Shown one piece after another: positions 6,826 through 9,128 of a DNA stretch of 9,128 nucleotides; the stretch's first letter is position 1; each line of letters opens with the position of its first letter. The DNA comes from Mucilaginibacter_A sp050954865 (GTDB lineage: Bacteria > Bacteroidota > Bacteroidia > Sphingobacteriales > Sphingobacteriaceae). Location of the stretch: positions 1-9,128 of the forward strand of contig JBPBQN010000033.1 in NCBI GenBank assembly GCA_050954865.1, written 5' to 3'. The notes beneath the pieces were generated by a model. That model did not search any database, was not told the DNA's origin, and saw only the letters and a program-made list of their open reading frames with translations. A program made the translations under genes and the position numbers.

Positions 6826-7446
6826 ATGTGTAAAAACCCTTTGTTAAACTTTGATGATCAAAACCTGAAAAGCTTTTTTGCTTCCAGCAACCAACCGATG
6901 CTGATTTTAGACAGCGAAGGCAAGCTTATTCTGGAAATTAATGATTCGGCTGTCAAATTAACGGGATATATTTTTGCAGAAGCTATTCCTCAACCTGTGG
7001 AAAATATTTTACAAACCAAAAAAAATCGTTGGGCAAGTATTGATGCAGATATGCTTTCCCAAAAAAATAATTTAAAAAAAGAATTTACGCTGATTAGCAA
7101 ACCTGGTTTTGTTGAGGCAGATTTGGCCACGATTTTGTACCAGCAAAAAGAAGCATTGCTTTTTACGTTAACGGATATTACGGATAAAAAGCTGTACCGC
7201 GCCATGCTGGAAGATGCAATCGAAGAGGAAATTAACCTTAAAACCCAAAATCAGGAACTTAAAAACATTGCTTATGCCAACCTGCGCCTGGCGCGCAAAC
7301 CGCTGGCCAATATTCTGGGTTTAGTTGATGTGATTGATCAGACGGAAACGTTTGATCAAACACTGGTTAAAGCCATCAGTTTTTTGAAAGCATGCGGACA
7401 AGAATTGAATGAAGTAATTAAAAGTATCGATCCGCAGTTGTATTAA
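6826..7446 (+). CDS. PAS-domain protein with degenerate histidine-kinase DHp segment
   Basis: 206 aa, complete, no signal peptide or membrane helix, so probably cytoplasmic. Residues about 14-120 look like a PAS sensor domain (MLILDSEGKLILEINDSAVKLTGY, ending LLFTLTDITDKK). A coiled-coil linker (about 121-147, ending NLKTQNQELKN) leads to a segment resembling the dimerisation helix of Bacteroidota PAS-type histidine kinases: IAYANLRLARKPLANILGLV. In active relatives the corresponding stretch is of the type IAW-xx-SHxVRAPLARILGL with a phosphoacceptor His; here that position is Arg154. The protein ends about 50 residues later with no ATP-binding (HATPase_c) domain. I infer a signalling protein that cannot autophosphorylate, perhaps an adaptor or regulator that dimerises with a true kinase; ligand and partner are unknown. 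It has its own promoter and is divergent from guaB. The next gene starts 51 bp downstream. Confidence 0.75.
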   Translation: MCKNPLLNFDDQNLKSFFASSNQPMLILDSEGKLILEINDSAVKLTGYIFAEAIPQPVENILQTKKNRWASIDADMLSQKNNLKKEFTLISKPGFVEADLATILYQQKEALLFTLTDITDKKLYRAMLEDAIEEEINLKTQNQELKNIAYANLRLARKPLANILGLVDVIDQTETFDQTLVKAISFLKACGQELNEVIKSIDPQLY

Positions 7447-7497
7447 GCAAAAAGTTGTTTATAATTTCTTTTCTTCGCGTTGCAATTTGTTGCTTCC

Positions 7498-7881
7498 ATG
7501 AAAGATTATAAAAAGTATTATTTGCTGCCGGCCACGCCTGAAGAAGTTTATCTGGCTTTAACCAATCCGGTTAGTATTGAAATCTGGACGGGCGAGCCAG
7601 CTGAAATGGTTGCAGAACCTAATACGGAGTTTTCTTTGTGGGAAGGAAGTATTCAGGGCAAAAACCTGGAGTTTGAGGAAGGCAAAAAGCTGGTGCAGCA
7701 ATGGTATTTTGGTGAGCAGGAAGCGGCATCTATTGTAACCATCAAGCTCCATCCGGATAAGCACGGCACTTCTGCAGAACTGAAACACACCAATATCCCT
7801 GATGAAGATTACAACGATATTGTAGAAGGCTGGAACACAGCTTATTTTGGATCGCTGGAAGAATTTTTCTCGGGATTATGA
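7498..7881 (+). CDS. SRPBCC (START/AHA1-like, AHSA1) domain protein
   Basis: 127 aa from the ATG at 7498. An in-frame TTG at 7480 is also available, but MKDYKKYYLLPATPEEVYLALTNP is the usual N-terminus of this Bacteroidota group. The opening (PATPEEVYLALTNP, then WTGEPAEM), the central strands (FSLWEGSIQGKNLEFEEGKKLVQQW) and the C-terminal helix (DYNDIVEGWNTAYFGSLEEFF) match the helix-grip fold of the AHSA1-like SRPBCC family, one domain filling the whole protein. These proteins bind hydrophobic ligands or, in the Aha1 case, Hsp90; the role of this short bacterial group is not established. No signal peptide, so cytoplasmic. It may be co-transcribed with the PAS gene (51-bp gap, no terminator seen). 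Confidence 0.88.
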   Translation: MKDYKKYYLLPATPEEVYLALTNPVSIEIWTGEPAEMVAEPNTEFSLWEGSIQGKNLEFEEGKKLVQQWYFGEQEAASIVTIKLHPDKHGTSAELKHTNIPDEDYNDIVEGWNTAYFGSLEEFFSGL

Positions 7882-7947
7882 AGGCGTTAAACTTTTATGA
7901 TTTTACTTCGTCTTTAAGCATGCTGTTTTTACCTAACATAAATCAGG

Positions 7948-9128
7948 ATGATTGCAAAAATTAAAACTTTTCTGATTTTATCGATTTTCTTTTTTTCTGC
8001 CGAAATAACAATTGCACAAACTGATTCTTTGCCATCCGGCGTTTCGTTGCCAAGTGCTCAGCAAAAAAAAGAAGACAGTTTGGCCACACAAAAAGATATT
8101 CTGGATATACTGCATCAGCTTTTCCACAAAAAAGGTGTAGTAAAAACAGTATCGGTTCCAAAGCAGTTTATTTTTTCGGTTGTGCCTTCTGCGGGTTACA
8201 CGCTTTCTACCGGTTTAGCGGTTGGTTTAACCGGAAATGTGGCATTTTTTGTAGAGCCTAAAGAGCACGAAAACTTATCTTCCATCGTTTCTAACCTGGG
8301 TTATAACCAGCACAGTCAGCTTACTTTTCACACGGGTTCTAACATCTGGACGAAAGACAATAAATTTAATCTGGTTGGCGACTGGAGAATCTATCAATTT
8401 CCGGAAAACACTTACGGTTTAGGAAGCGCATCGCCTTTAGCTGATTTAAACCCGATTAAATATGATTTTATCCGCTTTTATGAAACCGTTTTAAAAGAAC
8501 TTACAAAAAATTTTTACGGTGGCATCGGTTACGCATTGGATTATCATTATAACATTGTGCAAAACGGTTCAACTACGCAAGCCATTACCGGTTATCAGCT
8601 TTATGGCCAAACCAGTAAATCTGTTTCTTCCGGCATCACTTATAATTTACTTTATGATAACCGCAAAAACTCTATCAACCCGCAAAGCGGCACATATGCC
8701 AACCTGATTTACAGGCCTAATTTAACCTGGTTAGGCAGCGATTCAAGGTGGCGTTCTTTAACATTTGATTTTCGTAAATATATCCCACTATCTAAAAATG
8801 GTAAAAGCTTGCTTGCATTCTGGACGCTGGATGTTTTTACGCTAAGCGGCCATCCGCCGTATCTTGATTTGCCAAGTACAGGCTGGGATATGGGTGGAAA
8901 TACAGGCCGTGGTTATGTGCAAGGCCGTTTTCGCGGAACAGATATGCTTTATGCCGAAGCGGAATATCGCGTTGATCTTACCAAAAATGGGTTGTTAGGC
9001 GGCGTGCTTTTTGTAAATGGAGAAAGTTTTTCCAATAGTCCGGCAACCCGTTTTCAAAAAATACAGCCAGGATACGGGCCTGGTTTGCGCATCAAATTTA
9101 ACAAGCGTTCTGATACAAATATTGCCAT
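7948..9128 (+). CDS. Omp85/BamA-TamA-like outer-membrane beta-barrel protein, 5' part (runs off window)
   Basis: The frame is open from the ATG at 7948 to the window edge (393 codons, no stop). Residues 1-23 or so form a signal peptide (MIAKIKTFLILSIFFFSAE, then ITIA and likely cleavage before QTDS). A short polar stretch (about 24-70, rich in S/Q/K) follows, then alternating aromatic strands begin at FIFSVVPSAGYTLSTGLAVG. Features of the bacterial surface antigen/Omp85 barrel: YDNRKNSINPQSGTY from 236, GWDMGGNTGRGY near 313-324, and GRFRGTDMLYAEAEYR from 326, whose FRG corresponds to the conserved (V/I)RG(F/Y) loop motif. No POTRA domain fits in the roughly 45 residues before the barrel, so it is not a canonical BamA or TamA; such POTRA-less proteins are common and mostly uncharacterised. 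The ATG is directly preceded by CAGG with no spacer. It lies 66 bp after the SRPBCC gene, with no clear own promoter box. Confidence 0.85.
   Translation, partial: MIAKIKTFLILSIFFFSAEITIAQTDSLPSGVSLPSAQQKKEDSLATQKDILDILHQLFHKKGVVKTVSVPKQFIFSVVPSAGYTLSTGLAVGLTGNVAFFVEPKEHENLSSIVSNLGYNQHSQLTFHTGSNIWTKDNKFNLVGDWRIYQFPENTYGLGSASPLADLNPIKYDFIRFYETVLKELTKNFYGGIGYALDYHYNIVQNGSTTQAITGYQLYGQTSKSVSSGITYNLLYDNRKNSINPQSGTYANLIYRPNLTWLGSDSRWRSLTFDFRKYIPLSKNGKSLLAFWTLDVFTLSGHPPYLDLPSTGWDMGGNTGRGYVQGRFRGTDMLYAEAEYRVDLTKNGLLGGVLFVNGESFSNSPATRFQKIQPGYGPGLRIKFNKRSDTNIA

Noticed and set aside
1..9128. CRISPR array, tRNA/rRNA genes, insertion sequences
   Set aside because: No regularly spaced repeats, no tRNA-like cloverleaf and no transposase-like protein found on either strand.

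Overview
The window looks like chromosomal DNA of a Bacteroidota bacterium, most likely Sphingobacteriales (Pedobacter/Mucilaginibacter-like). I infer this from protein features remembered from these families (ValRS, GuaB, an AHSA1-type SRPBCC protein, a PAS protein with a Bacteroidota-style DHp segment), from near absence of Shine-Dalgarno sequences, and from perfect TAnnTTTG boxes, the Bacteroidota -7 promoter element, upstream of three genes. No database search was possible.

Layout. Positions 2-1444 (minus) hold the N-terminal 481 codons of a secreted M13-family metallopeptidase whose catalytic half lies outside the window. A 352-bp divergent intergenic region (1445-1796) follows, then valS (1797-4454, plus), complete. 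Between valS and guaB lies a very AT-rich segment (about 27% G+C over 4501-4980, against roughly 40-55% in sampled lines of the flanking genes). It carries one minus-strand reading frame for a small membrane-anchored protein broken by a single in-frame TGA. A perfect 13-bp-stem terminator (5001-5037) separates it from guaB (5060-6529, minus), complete. A 296-bp divergent region with promoter boxes for both sides leads to three plus-strand genes: a PAS protein with a kinase-type DHp segment lacking the phosphoacceptor histidine (6826-7446), an AHSA1/SRPBCC protein (7498-7881), and the start of an Omp85/BamA-like outer-membrane barrel without POTRA domains (7948 to window end).

Function. valS and guaB are housekeeping genes (Val-tRNA charging; the committed step of GMP synthesis). 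The M13 peptidase and the Omp85-like barrel are envelope proteins. The PAS protein and SRPBCC protein are of uncertain role. No tight functional operon is evident.

Most interesting points: the TGA-interrupted gene in an AT-rich island; the His-to-Arg change in the DHp-like segment; a 19-bp near-identical motif in three intergenic positions, two of them bracketing guaB; and promoter-based evidence that valS starts at a GTG rather than an upstream TTG. I did not find a convincing multi-gene undescribed system.
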